A stretch of 34,039 nt of DNA. It comes from a virus. Where the stretch lies: IMG/VR virus record IMGVR_UViG_3300035703_000272, positions 1 to 34,039 of that record. The stretch is one strand, 5' to 3'. The notes below the pieces were generated by a model. The model was given only the letters and a program-made list of their open reading frames with translations, did no database searches and was not told the DNA's origin. The position numbers were made by a program, and so were the translations under genes. Numbering within the stretch: position 1 is the stretch's first letter; every line of letters begins with the position of its first letter. Shown here piece by piece: positions 15,097 through 21,249 of the stretch.

Positions 15097-15168
15097 CTTG
15101 GGGTTGGTGCTGTCACCAGGAGTCAATCGATTAGGTCAGCACTCCTAAGCGATCGAGTATAAATATAC
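15045..15168 (-). ncRNA. Possible small RNA or long structured leader (intergenic RNA B)
   Basis: The 138-base gap between the VRR-NUC and HNH genes contains a candidate -10 (TATATT or TATACT near 15156-15167), an AGGAGT/ACTCCT stem, a GGTG/CACC mini-hairpin and the terminator. It holds GTGCTGACC (15133-15141), exactly complementary to GGTCAGCAC in the similar intergenic region near 19.9 kb. Whether it is a separate RNA or a leader is not decidable from sequence. Confidence 0.4.
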
Positions 15169-15174
15169 GAAATC

Positions 15175-15783
15175 TTATGAATCTTTTAAAGCAAGATAGT
15201 TGCTCGTCAGTTGCATAAAGTCATCCAAGCTACGTGCGATACGGTACGCATAGCCCTCAAGCTCGCATATGTTCTGGAATAGCTTTTGACTATCGGTCTG
15301 CCGTCCTGTCTCTGTCTTCATTTCTATAAAAAGCCCATGAAAGCCACCACGCGGAGCCATAATGAATAGATCGGCTACGCCTGCCAGCACGCCTTCACGC
15401 TTTAGGATGCTGCCTGTTTTCGGCTCACGCTTAGATCCATTAGGTATAGCAAAGATCACTATATCGCGGTGTTTGGTTCGGAAGTATGCAACGCAAGCCG
15501 ACTGGATGCGTGACTCAGCATGTTTCATAACTTTTTTCTTAACAATTATTTTTGGTTTCTTCTTGATCCATAGGTGCTTTTTTTCGCTTGGTGTACAATG
15601 CCACGATAGGAACCGTTTGGCACGTCCTTTCATTACTTTTTCTTTAGAATAGCCGGCATCAAGTATTGTTGAATAGAACAGGTTAATACTGAACTCATAA
15701 GGCATTTTTTCGTATGCGTCCTTAAGTATGCCTTCCTTCATGTTTGGCTGGTCTATGTATTTATGAAAATCTAGCTGTATCAT
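15175..15783 (-). CDS. VRR-NUC domain nuclease
   Basis: A PD-(D/E)XK nuclease of the VRR-NUC group, 202 residues from the ATG at 15783 (TGATG overlap with the upstream stop). Residues 88-190 carry the core: AESRIQSACVAYF, IPNG (113-116), LAGVADLFIM with the catalytic Asp, FIEMKTETGRQTDSQ with the Glu-x-Lys pair, and a closing GYAYRIARSLDDF. These enzymes cut branched DNA, and phages use them as Holliday-junction-type resolvases. The N-terminal 85 residues are basic and lack a recognised fold. With the Erf protein upstream it forms a recombination pair that would process concatemers before packaging. Confidence 0.88.
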   Translation of the reverse strand: MIQLDFHKYIDQPNMKEGILKDAYEKMPYEFSINLFYSTILDAGYSKEKVMKGRAKRFLSWHCTPSEKKHLWIKKKPKIIVKKKVMKHAESRIQSACVAYFRTKHRDIVIFAIPNGSKREPKTGSILKREGVLAGVADLFIMAPRGGFHGLFIEMKTETGRQTDSQKLFQNICELEGYAYRIARSLDDFMQLTSNYLALKDS

Positions 15784-15995
15784 CACGGCACCAATTCGTT
15801 GACGTCAACGCCAAGATCGTTAAGCGCAGATCGTATCAAGCGCACAAGCTCTGCCTTACGTAAGCTCTTAGCTTGAGGTAGTATATCGTTTTTAATCAAG
15901 TTAAGTGCGTACGCCATGCGCTCACCGTGGACAAGGTGCTTGAGTCGCACCGTGTCCATTGGATCTGCATCGCATAATTCTATCAATGTTTTCAT
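15783..15995 (-). CDS. Unknown small protein
   Basis: A 70-residue, mainly helical protein (MKTLIELCDADPMD...VNELVP) with alternating Leu and charged residues (LVRLIRSALNDLGVD). The start overlaps the holin-like gene as ATGA and the stop overlaps the nuclease start. No family recognised. Tight coupling to both neighbours suggests it is translated; it might be a helper of the nuclease or an unrelated early protein. Confidence 0.6.
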   Translation of the reverse strand: MKTLIELCDADPMDTVRLKHLVHGERMAYALNLIKNDILPQAKSLRKAELVRLIRSALNDLGVDVNELVP

Positions 15996-16177
15996 AAGTG
16001 TATGGTAATCATAAAGTTAATGAACGAAAGCAATAGCACGCACGCCATAAGCGTGTACACAGCTATCAATTTCTTAGGTGCGTTGTTATCCTTGCTTTTG
16101 TCAATATACTCCGCTGCCTGACCAAGCCCTGGCAGCAATAACAACAGGACGATGCTTAGAAAGATCTGGTCGTGCAT
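15992..16177 (-). CDS. Holin-like membrane protein overlapping the endolysin gene
   Basis: A 61-residue protein with two predicted membrane helices: QIFLSIVLLLLLPGLGQAA near the N-terminus and YTLMACVLLLSFINFMITI near the C-terminus, joined by a charged loop (YIDKSKDNNAPKK). This is the layout of a class II holin. Its ATG lies inside the glucosaminidase gene, overlapping it by 77 bases in another frame, which fits a shared lysis cassette. Holins release or activate endolysins; with a signal-peptide endolysin its role may be triggering or a pinholin-like depolarisation. No sequence family was identified. Confidence 0.65.
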   Translation of the reverse strand: MHDQIFLSIVLLLLLPGLGQAAEYIDKSKDNNAPKKLIAVYTLMACVLLLSFINFMITIHL

Positions 16178-16760
16178 AGGTGTTTGTTAAGAGTTCGTGT
16201 TCAAATTTAACGGTAGGAATAATCGAAGCTAACATCTCGTCGTACGCCATGCTATCAATCTTAGCATACATTTGTTTATCGTATTTTGTTAAGTCATACA
16301 TATCAATGATCTGCTTTAAGACCTGAGCATAGTTATGCGCTTCGGCATATCCAGCACGTGCAATGGCATCAATCTGCTCGTACGGGTCTTGGGTCTGCAT
16401 CACCGCTCGGTATCGGCTAAACTTACTAAGCAAGTTATATCGATCCTTGATTGATTGATCTGCATTGTTATAAGCTCTAAAATAGCCTTCGGCAGGTGTC
16501 CAAAATTTGCCGTAACCGCTGCCACGTGTGTGCTTGATGCCGTATAAGTTGCGTGCTCGTTTGTATAGGGTCGATGATCCGTATCCTGTCTCAAGGGCTG
16601 CCTGAGCTAATGCTACGGACGGCAGTAGTCCTGGTGTTTCGATGCTTGCTTGGATGATCTGCTCTGAGTATCGATCAAAGAAAGCTTGTTGGCGTGACAG
16701 GTTACCACCGATGGCAACAGTGCTTAAAGCGAAGGTTAAAATGAAAAGGTGTTTTAACAT
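16101..16760 (-). CDS. Endolysin: GH73 N-acetylglucosaminidase (FlgJ-like) with signal peptide
   Basis: A 219-residue peptidoglycan hydrolase. Residues 1-18 (KHLFILTFALSTVAIGG) look like a signal or signal-arrest segment. The GH73 core follows: LLPSVALAQAALETGYGSST with catalytic Glu57, YGIKHTRGSGYGKFWT, FRAYNNADQSIKDRYNLL, and DAIARAGYAE..YAQVLKQII. It cleaves between GlcNAc and MurNAc in the cell wall. The last 60 or so residues are an extra tail, part of which overlaps the holin-like gene. An exported endolysin would need only membrane depolarisation to act. It follows a 26-residue membrane peptide. Confidence 0.9.
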   Translation of the reverse strand: MLKHLFILTFALSTVAIGGNLSRQQAFFDRYSEQIIQASIETPGLLPSVALAQAALETGYGSSTLYKRARNLYGIKHTRGSGYGKFWTPAEGYFRAYNNADQSIKDRYNLLSKFSRYRAVMQTQDPYEQIDAIARAGYAEAHNYAQVLKQIIDMYDLTKYDKQMYAKIDSMAYDEMLASIIPTVKFEHELLTNTYARPDLSKHRPVVIAARAWSGSGVY

Positions 16761-16781
16761 GGCTCATATATTTAGTTAGTG

Positions 16782-16862
16782 TTAGAAAGTTGATATGATG
16801 ATCATAGCCATTGCCAGTATGGCAAGTGCCACAATCAATAGTTCTTGTTTTAAGGTTCTCAT
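16782..16862 (-). CDS. 26-residue membrane peptide upstream of endolysin
   Basis: A short frame, ATG at 16862 to TAA at 16782, encodes a peptide with a charged start (MRTLKQE) and a single hydrophobic helix, LLIVALAILAMAMIIIS. It sits between a hairpin and the endolysin gene, with TTTCCT but no purine-rich site in front. A one-helix peptide next to a lysis enzyme could be a small holin or anti-holin. It may also be an accidental frame, but hydrophobic character and placement favour a gene. Confidence 0.5.
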   Translation of the reverse strand: MRTLKQELLIVALAILAMAMIIISTF

Positions 16863-16871
16863 TTAGGAAAG

Positions 16872-17087
16872 TTAACGCCCACCCGTCACAGTGGGCGTTA
16901 GTAACTCAATGATATCCAGTTCCAACTGAACTGGTGTTCCCAATTTAACTACTATCGGAACGCTATCGTAGGTATATAGCTGCGGATAGTAGCGCTCGTT
17001 GTACGTGCGTCGCTCTCGAATTCTTACCAGCCTTCCGGAAGAGGTCTTAATGTCGCGCTGGTCTAAACTGTAGTCACGTCGTTTCAT
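16872..17087 (-). CDS. Unknown small basic protein
   Basis: A 71-residue protein with a strongly basic first half (MKRRDYSLDQRDIKTSSGRL then RIRERRTYNERYYPQ) and a beta-like second half (VPIVVKLGTPVQLELDII). It may bind nucleic acid, but no family was recognised. It overlaps the upstream gene by 14 bases, and its final codons and stop form one arm of a perfect 10-bp hairpin. Confidence 0.55.
   Translation of the reverse strand: MKRRDYSLDQRDIKTSSGRLVRIRERRTYNERYYPQLYTYDSVPIVVKLGTPVQLELDIIELLTPTVTGGR
16873..16900 (-). promoter_or_regulatory. Perfect 10-bp hairpin before the membrane peptide gene
   Basis: TAACGCCCAC and GTGGGCGTTA form a perfect 10-bp stem with an 8-base loop, containing the stop codon of the upstream gene. 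It ends ten bases before the 26-residue peptide ATG. Only weak T content (ACTTTCC) follows, so it is either a poor terminator or an RNA stabiliser and barrier between early and lysis genes. Confidence 0.65.
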
Positions 17088-17394
17088 AGTGAAGTTCCTT
17101 CACTTTATTATAATTTGTTTTATGCGAATTTGCAAACGCTTTTACACCTGTACCTAATAGGTCGTCGTTAAGCATACCTATCGTGCATACGGTCTTGCTC
17201 ACTTCCCATGTTTGCACTTTGTAATGTCGCGTTACTTGTCGCACGTTAAGTGCAATAACATTAATGCGTAAAGGCTTTACGTAAAAGCAGTTTACAAAAT
17301 GCGATAGTGTTAAACGCTCTTTATTTTTGCGCATATTTTTGCGCTCTTCTTCCTCAAGCGAGAGGTACGAATACACGTCAATGAACTTGCTCAT
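17074..17394 (-). CDS. Unknown early protein
   Basis: A 106-residue basic protein (MSKFIDVYSYLSLEEEERKN...). A charged helix is followed by alternating strands (FYVKPLRINVIALNVRQVTRHYKV, quoted in part: residues about 37-60) and a Lys/Asn-rich tail. No known family seen. The ATG overlaps the upstream stop in ATGA, and the stop overlaps the next gene by 14 bases, so it belongs to the early operon downstream of the Erf gene. Confidence 0.55.
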   Translation of the reverse strand: MSKFIDVYSYLSLEEEERKNMRKNKERLTLSHFVNCFYVKPLRINVIALNVRQVTRHYKVQTWEVSKTVCTIGMLNDDLLGTGVKAFANSHKTNYNKVKELHYETT

Positions 17395-17648
17395 AGGTGC
17401 TCCTCGTAGTAAAAGTTATTGACGATCTCGCCTTCTGCCCAAGCAAGCAAAGGGTTTGCTTCATATAGCTCGGGGTTTGCGTAGAACTCGGTAAGCTGCA
17501 CGTAATTGCCCGATGCAAGTAGCTCGTTAAATTGCAGCTTACTTGGTCGCAGATCAATGCTGATTTCGTAAATGTCACGGTAAAAACCAATCAGCGTGCC
17601 TTGGTTATTGTCGTACGCGTCAACGCGGTAGAATATTCCTTGTTCCAT
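17391..17648 (-). CDS. Unknown early acidic protein
   Basis: An 85-residue acidic protein rich in Tyr, Asn and Leu (begins MEQGIFYRVDAYDNNQG, ends NNFYYEEHL). No family recognised. It starts two bases after the Erf stop and has no Shine-Dalgarno, so translation is probably coupled. Small acidic early proteins of phages often inhibit host enzymes, but nothing here shows such a role. Confidence 0.55.
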   Translation of the reverse strand: MEQGIFYRVDAYDNNQGTLIGFYRDIYEISIDLRPSKLQFNELLASGNYVQLTEFYANPELYEANPLLAWAEGEIVNNFYYEEHL

Positions 17649-17650
17649 AG

Positions 17651-18310
17651 CTAAAAAGGTAAACCATCTTCGTTATAAGTGTATGCTGGTGGATGCTTTT
17701 CGTTCATCACCGCAAGCTCAATCGTTTCGGCATCCTTCTTCGATACCTTGTACTTGCGACGTATGCGATCCATTGTCATCTTGTCATCTTCAATCATCAA
17801 ACGCACGACCTCTTCACCCTTTTTGGTTAGGTTACCATCTTTGTCGGTTGCGTTCAGCCACGGCTTATCATCTGTATTGACCTCAGATTTCGGTTGTAAC
17901 GCGCGATCGGCTGTCGGTGCACTTGCTGTATTGCCGTCATCGTCGTCGTCGCTTACAATGCCTAGAATTGAGCTGAGTCCGTAGCGTCGGCCGTAGGTCT
18001 GAGCGCTGCCGATACCTTGAGGATCTTGCTTGCTTGGACGTAACGTGATCACGCTCTGGATCCATTCACCGCTTTCGTGGAACACGGTCGTCACTACGTT
18101 CACGTACGTGCCATCGGTTTCGGTGTTTGTTTGCGTAAATCCTAAGCCATTCGCCCGTAAGATAGGACGAACAGCTTCTACGATGTTATGCAAGGTAGCG
18201 TACTTTGATTTGTACACGGGATTTGACCCGTCGGTTAAGATAGGTTTGAACTCGCTTTGCGCTTTAATAAGTGCGCTAAACAGTTTGTTCGTTGTTTCGC
18301 TTTGCTTCAT
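17651..18310 (-). CDS. erf: Erf-family single-strand annealing protein
   Basis: A 219-residue recombinase. The N-terminal 125 residues are the Erf domain: ALIKAQSEFKPI, YKSKYATLHNIVEAVRPIL, and the signature GSAQTYGRRYGLSSILGI (101-118) followed by five Asp. It anneals complementary single strands, circularising DNA or building concatemers. The C-terminal third is flexible with a small helical domain, and the last residues, NEDGLPF, resemble the acidic hydrophobic tip of bacterial SSB proteins. It overlaps the upstream small gene by 35 bases. A VRR-NUC nuclease lies downstream in the same operon. Confidence 0.92.
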   Translation of the reverse strand: MKQSETTNKLFSALIKAQSEFKPILTDGSNPVYKSKYATLHNIVEAVRPILRANGLGFTQTNTETDGTYVNVVTTVFHESGEWIQSVITLRPSKQDPQGIGSAQTYGRRYGLSSILGIVSDDDDDGNTASAPTADRALQPKSEVNTDDKPWLNATDKDGNLTKKGEEVVRLMIEDDKMTMDRIRRKYKVSKKDAETIELAVMNEKHPPAYTYNEDGLPF

Positions 18311-18473
18311 TGACGATATCGTTTATAAGTTGTTGGTTATCTGCCTCAGATAGCTGATTAAACAGCAATTCTATCACGTAGCTAAAGTAATTATAAGCAT
18401 TAGGATCCTTTGACGCATCTAGTGCCGTTACTAAAAATCGACGAATATTGTAATAATCTTGCAATTTTAACAT
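18276..18473 (-). CDS. Unknown small helical protein before erf
   Basis: A 65-residue protein, all-helical in appearance (MLKLQDYYNIRRFLVTALDA...), beginning two bases after the stop of the upstream gene and overlapping the erf start by 35 bases. No family recognised. Its tight fit in the operon suggests real translation, possibly coupled to erf. Confidence 0.55.
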   Translation of the reverse strand: MLKLQDYYNIRRFLVTALDASKDPNAYNYFSYVIELLFNQLSEADNQQLINDIVNEAKRNNEQTV

Positions 18474-18475
18474 CG

Positions 18476-18895
18476 TTATTCCCCCTTGTAGGTAAGCTTA
18501 ATACCCTCAGCGGTAAAGCTAACTTTGGCAGGTGTGATCATCTCGCCAGTATCGGTATTGGCAAGCGGAACGCCTTCGGCTGCCATCGCCATCAATGACT
18601 CGTGATCCTTTAGTAACTTGTTGTATTGATTCCAAGTCGCATCATCTTTGTAGCTATACATCTTGCGCTGCTTGTTGATTTCAACGATATAGCCATTGAT
18701 TCTAACCTGCTCGCTACCATACTTTAGGCGCTCATTAATCGCATTAGCTTTGATTGCATCCAAGGCATCGGCAGCAGCATCAGCGATCATACGCAGTTGC
18801 ACGTATGCTGGTAGGGCTTTTGTATCACCATTAACAACATAGGATTGCAGGTCTGCAATGTCGTTAATGATTTGATTTAGTTTATCAGTAGTCAT
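18476..18895 (-). CDS. Unknown protein upstream of erf
   Basis: A 139-residue protein: a long helical first half (KLNQIINDIADLQSYVVNG, then an Ala-rich helix) followed by a strand-rich end (ITPAKVSFTAEGIKLTYKG). Proteins of this size and helix content often accompany phage annealing recombinases, where they are nuclease inhibitors or recombination helpers, but no specific match was recognised. The ATG at 18895 has no clear Shine-Dalgarno (AAAGATATG). Confidence 0.6.
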   Translation of the reverse strand: MTTDKLNQIINDIADLQSYVVNGDTKALPAYVQLRMIADAAADALDAIKANAINERLKYGSEQVRINGYIVEINKQRKMYSYKDDATWNQYNKLLKDHESLMAMAAEGVPLANTDTGEMITPAKVSFTAEGIKLTYKGE

Positions 18896-18935
18896 ATCTT
18901 TATATAGTTAGTTGTTCTAATGTGTGTCTGTGATG

Positions 18936-18965
18936 CGAAGGGGTGATCTAAAAGTCATCCCTTCG
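18936..18965 (-). promoter_or_regulatory. Stem-loop with stop codon in its loop
   Basis: CGAAGGG and CCCTTCG form a 7-bp stem, extended by TGA/TCA beyond one A-C mismatch. The stop codon of the 31-residue peptide is in the loop. There is no U-tract. Folding would depend on ribosomes leaving the peptide frame. Confidence 0.45.
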
Positions 18966-19043
18966 TACGTTTAAGTTCATAGTCGCTTTGTGATAGCCGT
19001 TGAGGAACCAAAGCACAACGATAAAAAACATAATTTCAAGCAT
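18948..19043 (-). CDS. 31-residue membrane microprotein
   Basis: ATG at 19043, stop TAG at 18948. It has a strong ribosome-binding site, AAGGAGGCTGCTATG, one of the best in the window, and overlaps the upstream stop by 8 bases. The peptide begins MLEIMFFIVVLWFLNGY, a single membrane helix, and ends with a polar, charged tail (NVRRDDF). Such early membrane peptides can modify the host envelope or exclude other phages, but the role is unknown. Confidence 0.65.
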   Translation of the reverse strand: MLEIMFFIVVLWFLNGYHKATMNLNVRRDDF

Positions 19044-19224
19044 AGCAGCCTCCTTCGTTATCGCGTGTTAATTCGTCAAACGCTTCACTGATCTCTCTGA
19101 TCTCGCCTATGTAGCGCAGCCACGCAGCGGAGTCGCCACAATACAGCGCCATATATGCCATAAACTTGGTTTGTCCTAAGCGCTCAGAGAGCTGCTCAAT
19201 TGTGTAGTTACTGAAGTTGTTCAT
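19036..19224 (-). CDS. Unknown small early protein
   Basis: A 62-residue helical acidic protein (MNNFSNYTIEQLSERLGQTK...GGCYA). ATG at 19224 is preceded by AAGGAGAACCG, a clear Shine-Dalgarno, and overlaps the stop of the ribbon-helix-helix gene in ATGA. No family recognised. Its strong site and place in the early operon suggest an abundant early product. Confidence 0.6.
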   Translation of the reverse strand: MNNFSNYTIEQLSERLGQTKFMAYMALYCGDSAAWLRYIGEIREISEAFDELTRDNEGGCYA

Positions 19225-19355
19225 CGGTTCTCCTTGCTAAACTGTTCAGCGATCAACGAACGTATGCCTACGCTGACTGATCCGTACTTGGATTTGAGCC
19301 ACATCACCCAGTCAAGGCGAAGAGTGATGTTGACTTGTTTTTTTTCTTGTGTCAT
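19221..19355 (-). CDS. 44-residue ribbon-helix-helix-like regulator
   Basis: ATG at 19355, TGA at 19221. The protein runs from a basic start through a strand VNITLRLD, then a helix WVMWLKSKYG, a turn SVSVG and a second helix IRSLIAEQFSK. A strand plus two helices with a serine-glycine turn is the ribbon-helix-helix (CopG/Arc) layout, in which a dimer inserts the strands into the DNA major groove. Close to the early promoter, it may autoregulate the early operon. Family call is by pattern only. Confidence 0.62.
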   Translation of the reverse strand: MTQEKKQVNITLRLDWVMWLKSKYGSVSVGIRSLIAEQFSKENR

Positions 19356-19357
19356 AA

Positions 19358-19699
19358 TTATAAGTTAGTGTTGTTACGGATAAATTCGTTGACAATGTGA
19401 ATGCTGTCATGATGCACCGCTGATTTGAAGTTATAACCGTTAATAACTTTTAAGCATGCACTACGCTGCTCAGGTGTGCAAGTTGCATCGTCGATTAAAA
19501 GTGCTGCTGCATCGTTTTGACGCTGCGTAGGCACATAGTTACCGCCAGCGGTTGCGTAGTCAAACTTTGAACTAGCGCGACGCTTCTCAGCTTTGGCAGC
19601 TTTGCGCTCATTATAAGCTTGAGCGTATGCGGCATCGGTTGCCATGCGGATTGCGAACTCTTTACGTTGTGCAGCGGAAGGTCTAAATTTGTAAGCCAT
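19358..19699 (-). CDS. First early protein, unknown
   Basis: A 113-residue protein with a very basic Ala-rich first half (RPSAAQRKEFAIRM, then NERKAAKAEKRRASSKFDYA) and a polar helical second half. The basic part could bind nucleic acid. It is the first gene behind the early promoter near 19.75 kb, about 40 bases from the -10. No family with known function recognised. Confidence 0.65.
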   Translation of the reverse strand: MAYKFRPSAAQRKEFAIRMATDAAYAQAYNERKAAKAEKRRASSKFDYATAGGNYVPTQRQNDAAALLIDDATCTPEQRSACLKVINGYNFKSAVHHDSIHIVNEFIRNNTNL

Positions 19700-19740
19700 A
19701 ATCGTGAGTGTTAATGTGTGTGCGTTTTTGATTATGTACT

Positions 19741-19768
19741 AATATACGTACTTTATATATAAAAGCAA
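19741..19768 (-). promoter_or_regulatory. Early promoter
   Basis: On the minus strand TTGCTT (19763-19768) is followed after 16 bases by TATATT (19741-19746) in strongly AT-rich DNA. It can be read as a sigma-70-like -35/-10 pair, or as the Bacteroidota type TTG-N19-TATATTAG. It lies just downstream of a terminator and about 42 bases before the first early ATG. Confidence 0.6.
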
Positions 19769-19816
19769 GCACTTTTAATACTATTTGTAAGTATTTATAA
19801 ATAATTGGCGTAAAAT

Positions 19817-19849
19817 AAAAAAGGCCAACCCTTTCACGGAGTTGGCCTT
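19817..19849 (-). terminator. Intrinsic terminator T2
   Basis: AAGGCCAAC / GTTGGCCTT, a perfect 9-bp stem with an 11-base loop, runs into TTTTTTATTTT on the minus strand. It ends about 50 bases before the early promoter. Confidence 0.9.
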
Positions 19850-19928
19850 GGTCCCTATGCTTAACGTAATTGCGATGTGCTGACCAGCTATCAGACTTGC
19901 CAGCACTAGTTCATGCTTAACTTATATA
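19817..19928 (-). ncRNA. Possible small RNA between two terminators (intergenic RNA A)
   Basis: Between T1 and T2 a candidate -10 (TATATA, 19923-19928; no good -35) could start an RNA of about 100 bases that ends at T2. It contains a GTGCTG / CAGCAC hairpin whose 3' arm, GGTCAGCAC (19880-19888), is exactly complementary to GTGCTGACC in intergenic RNA B. Existence as a transcript is inferred from the double-terminator layout. Confidence 0.42.
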
Positions 19929-19942
19929 CGTGAAACCAATAT

Positions 19943-19974
19943 AAAAAAAATAGCTATCCGATCAAAGATAGCTA
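19943..19974 (-). terminator. Intrinsic terminator T1, end of late operon
   Basis: TAGCTATC / GATAGCTA, a perfect 8-bp stem with an 8-base loop, followed by eight Ts on the minus strand, 21 bases after the stop of the holin/XhlA-like gene. Confidence 0.9.
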
Positions 19975-19994
19975 CTTGACTAGTGATCTGAGGT

Positions 19995-20282
19995 TTATAG
20001 GAGTCGTGCAATAATCGTATTCATAATGCCACCACCGAGCGCGCCAGAGCCGATAGCGATACCGATACTTATCCATTTAAATGTCTTGTTTTGCTCGGTT
20101 ACGATATCAAGCTCGCGTTCAATTGTCTGCAATCGGTAGAGTAAGCCTGTCTTGTTGTCCAGCTCGTTACCTACAATGACATTGTAAATCAAGCTGATCT
20201 TGTCTTCAATGCTGTTAAGTCGCTGTTCGATGGCATCCATGCGCTTTTGGCTTGGCTGGCCGCTAGTGTTATTTGATGTCAT
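19995..20282 (-). CDS. XhlA/holin-like coiled-coil membrane protein
   Basis: 95 residues from the ATG at 20282 (MTSNNTSGQPSQKRMD), which overlaps the upstream stop by 14 bases; in-frame starts further upstream run into that gene. A long coiled coil (MDAIEQRLNSIEDKISLIYN and onward) is followed by one C-terminal membrane helix, WISIGIAIGSGALGGGIMNT. This resembles the haemolysin XhlA-type helper of phage lysis cassettes and follows the peptidoglycan-active YkuD-like protein. It is the last gene of the late operon. Confidence 0.65.
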   Translation of the reverse strand: MTSNNTSGQPSQKRMDAIEQRLNSIEDKISLIYNVIVGNELDNKTGLLYRLQTIERELDIVTEQNKTFKWISIGIAIGSGALGGGIMNTIIARLL

Positions 20283-20856
20283 TGGATGTAAGTAAAGTGT
20301 AGGTGAATGAGTTGCCGTATAGCTGTCGTGAAAATTCACACAGCTTTATAAATTCATCGTACTCTGCGCTGCGTTTAAACACCTGGCAGCCGTGCGACCA
20401 GTTATCCACGATTACGCTATCACGACCAGCCTTGTGTATGTTAATGCCGAATAGGCCAGTATCGGTGCGAAGCTCATCATAATCTTTGTCACGATCGCTG
20501 TCACGCCATACGGTTACGGGTTTGCGTTGCACTAAGGCTTTATATCGTCCGCGGTGCAGGCCTAGCTGATAGGCGCCCCTATATTGACCCGGCACCAAAC
20601 GCGCTACGCCTTTAGGATTGTCATAAGTGATGGCGCCTTTTAAACCAGGATCGGTAGTGATCGGCCATTGATGGAACATCTGCTCGCCACGTAGCTTATA
20701 GCTTACGGTTAGCACATCATCGAACCAATTAGTGATGACCTTGTCAGTCACGCTATTACGTACGCCTACGATGTTAATGTTATAGTCGCCACTATCGAAA
20801 TAAATGTAACCTTTGGCTAGCATTACTGATCGTATGGCGGTAGCGTTATAGGTCAT
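20269..20856 (-). CDS. YkuD-like L,D-transpeptidase-fold protein
   Basis: 195 residues from the ATG at 20856. The C-terminal half has the catalytic layout of the YkuD fold as found in phages: GLFGINIHKAG with His141 and DNWSHGCQVF with Cys157 as nucleophile, preceded by ARLVPGQYRGAYQLGLH. Bacterial relatives form 3-3 cross-links; phage relatives are thought to act on host peptidoglycan, as lysins or entry enzymes. Located between tail fibre genes and the XhlA-like gene, it could belong to either tail or lysis. The N-terminal part (IYFDSGDYNINIVGVRNS) resembles a structural or substrate-entry segment. Confidence 0.7.
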   Translation of the reverse strand: MTYNATAIRSVMLAKGYIYFDSGDYNINIVGVRNSVTDKVITNWFDDVLTVSYKLRGEQMFHQWPITTDPGLKGAITYDNPKGVARLVPGQYRGAYQLGLHRGRYKALVQRKPVTVWRDSDRDKDYDELRTDTGLFGINIHKAGRDSVIVDNWSHGCQVFKRSAEYDEFIKLCEFSRQLYGNSFTYTLLTSNDIK

Positions 20857-21247
20857 CAATGCGTACCCAGCTAAGCGTGTCTTCGTCCCATATATATGTA
20901 TGACCATCATTTGGGTATGGTACGGGCGCTTCCCATAAACACGATGTTGTATCTAACAACCAAGATTGGAATGGTTGTGGTGGGATAAAAGCATCTAATG
21001 TAGCATCATACGTGTAGCCAATGCCTGCGTAATTTTTACGGTATGCTTTGCTTTGATCAGCTGATGGCTTATTTGTATTAGAATCATAATGTATACCGCC
21101 ATGTGTGTTATAACTTGTACGCTTGCACACCTGCCCACGAAACTCGCCATACCACTCTTCCCAGTTGATGCCATCTTCGCCTTCATCTTTACCGACAATT
21201 ACATCAGTAACTATATTTTGGTCATCTAAAAATGCGTAGTGTGCCAT
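20846..21247 (-). CDS. Aquatic-phage 'KNYAGIGYTYD' family structural protein
   Basis: A 133-residue protein whose pattern, MAHYAFLDDQNIVTDVIVG, NTHGG, RKNYAGIGYTYDATLDAFI, PQPFQSWLLD and a Trp-rich end (YIWDEDTLSW), is a family I recognise from cyanophages, pelagiphages and other aquatic phages. There it is encoded among tail fibre or virion genes; the exact role is unknown, probably a tail accessory or fibre-tip component. It lies between the glycine-rich adhesin and the YkuD-like gene, in agreement with that. Confidence 0.75.
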   Translation of the reverse strand: MAHYAFLDDQNIVTDVIVGKDEGEDGINWEEWYGEFRGQVCKRTSYNTHGGIHYDSNTNKPSADQSKAYRKNYAGIGYTYDATLDAFIPPQPFQSWLLDTTSCLWEAPVPYPNDGHTYIWDEDTLSWVRIDDL

Positions 21248-21249
21248 AA

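Larger units (their letters stand above)
19700..19994 (-). other. Main intergenic control region (no protein gene)
   Basis: The longest gene-free stretch. In transcription order it contains the late terminator T1, a possible small RNA or leader with the direct repeat GTTAAGCAT (19913-19921 and 19857-19865), terminator T2, an AT-rich run and the early promoter. No open frame of note was seen on either strand. It separates late from early genes; an origin or packaging site could also be here but no iteron array is visible. Confidence 0.7.

Noticed and set aside
15037-15126. N-terminal extension of the HNH protein (start at 15126)
   Set aside because: The extra 30 codons run through a terminator hairpin and its T-tract; the ATG at 15036 begins directly at the conserved domain.
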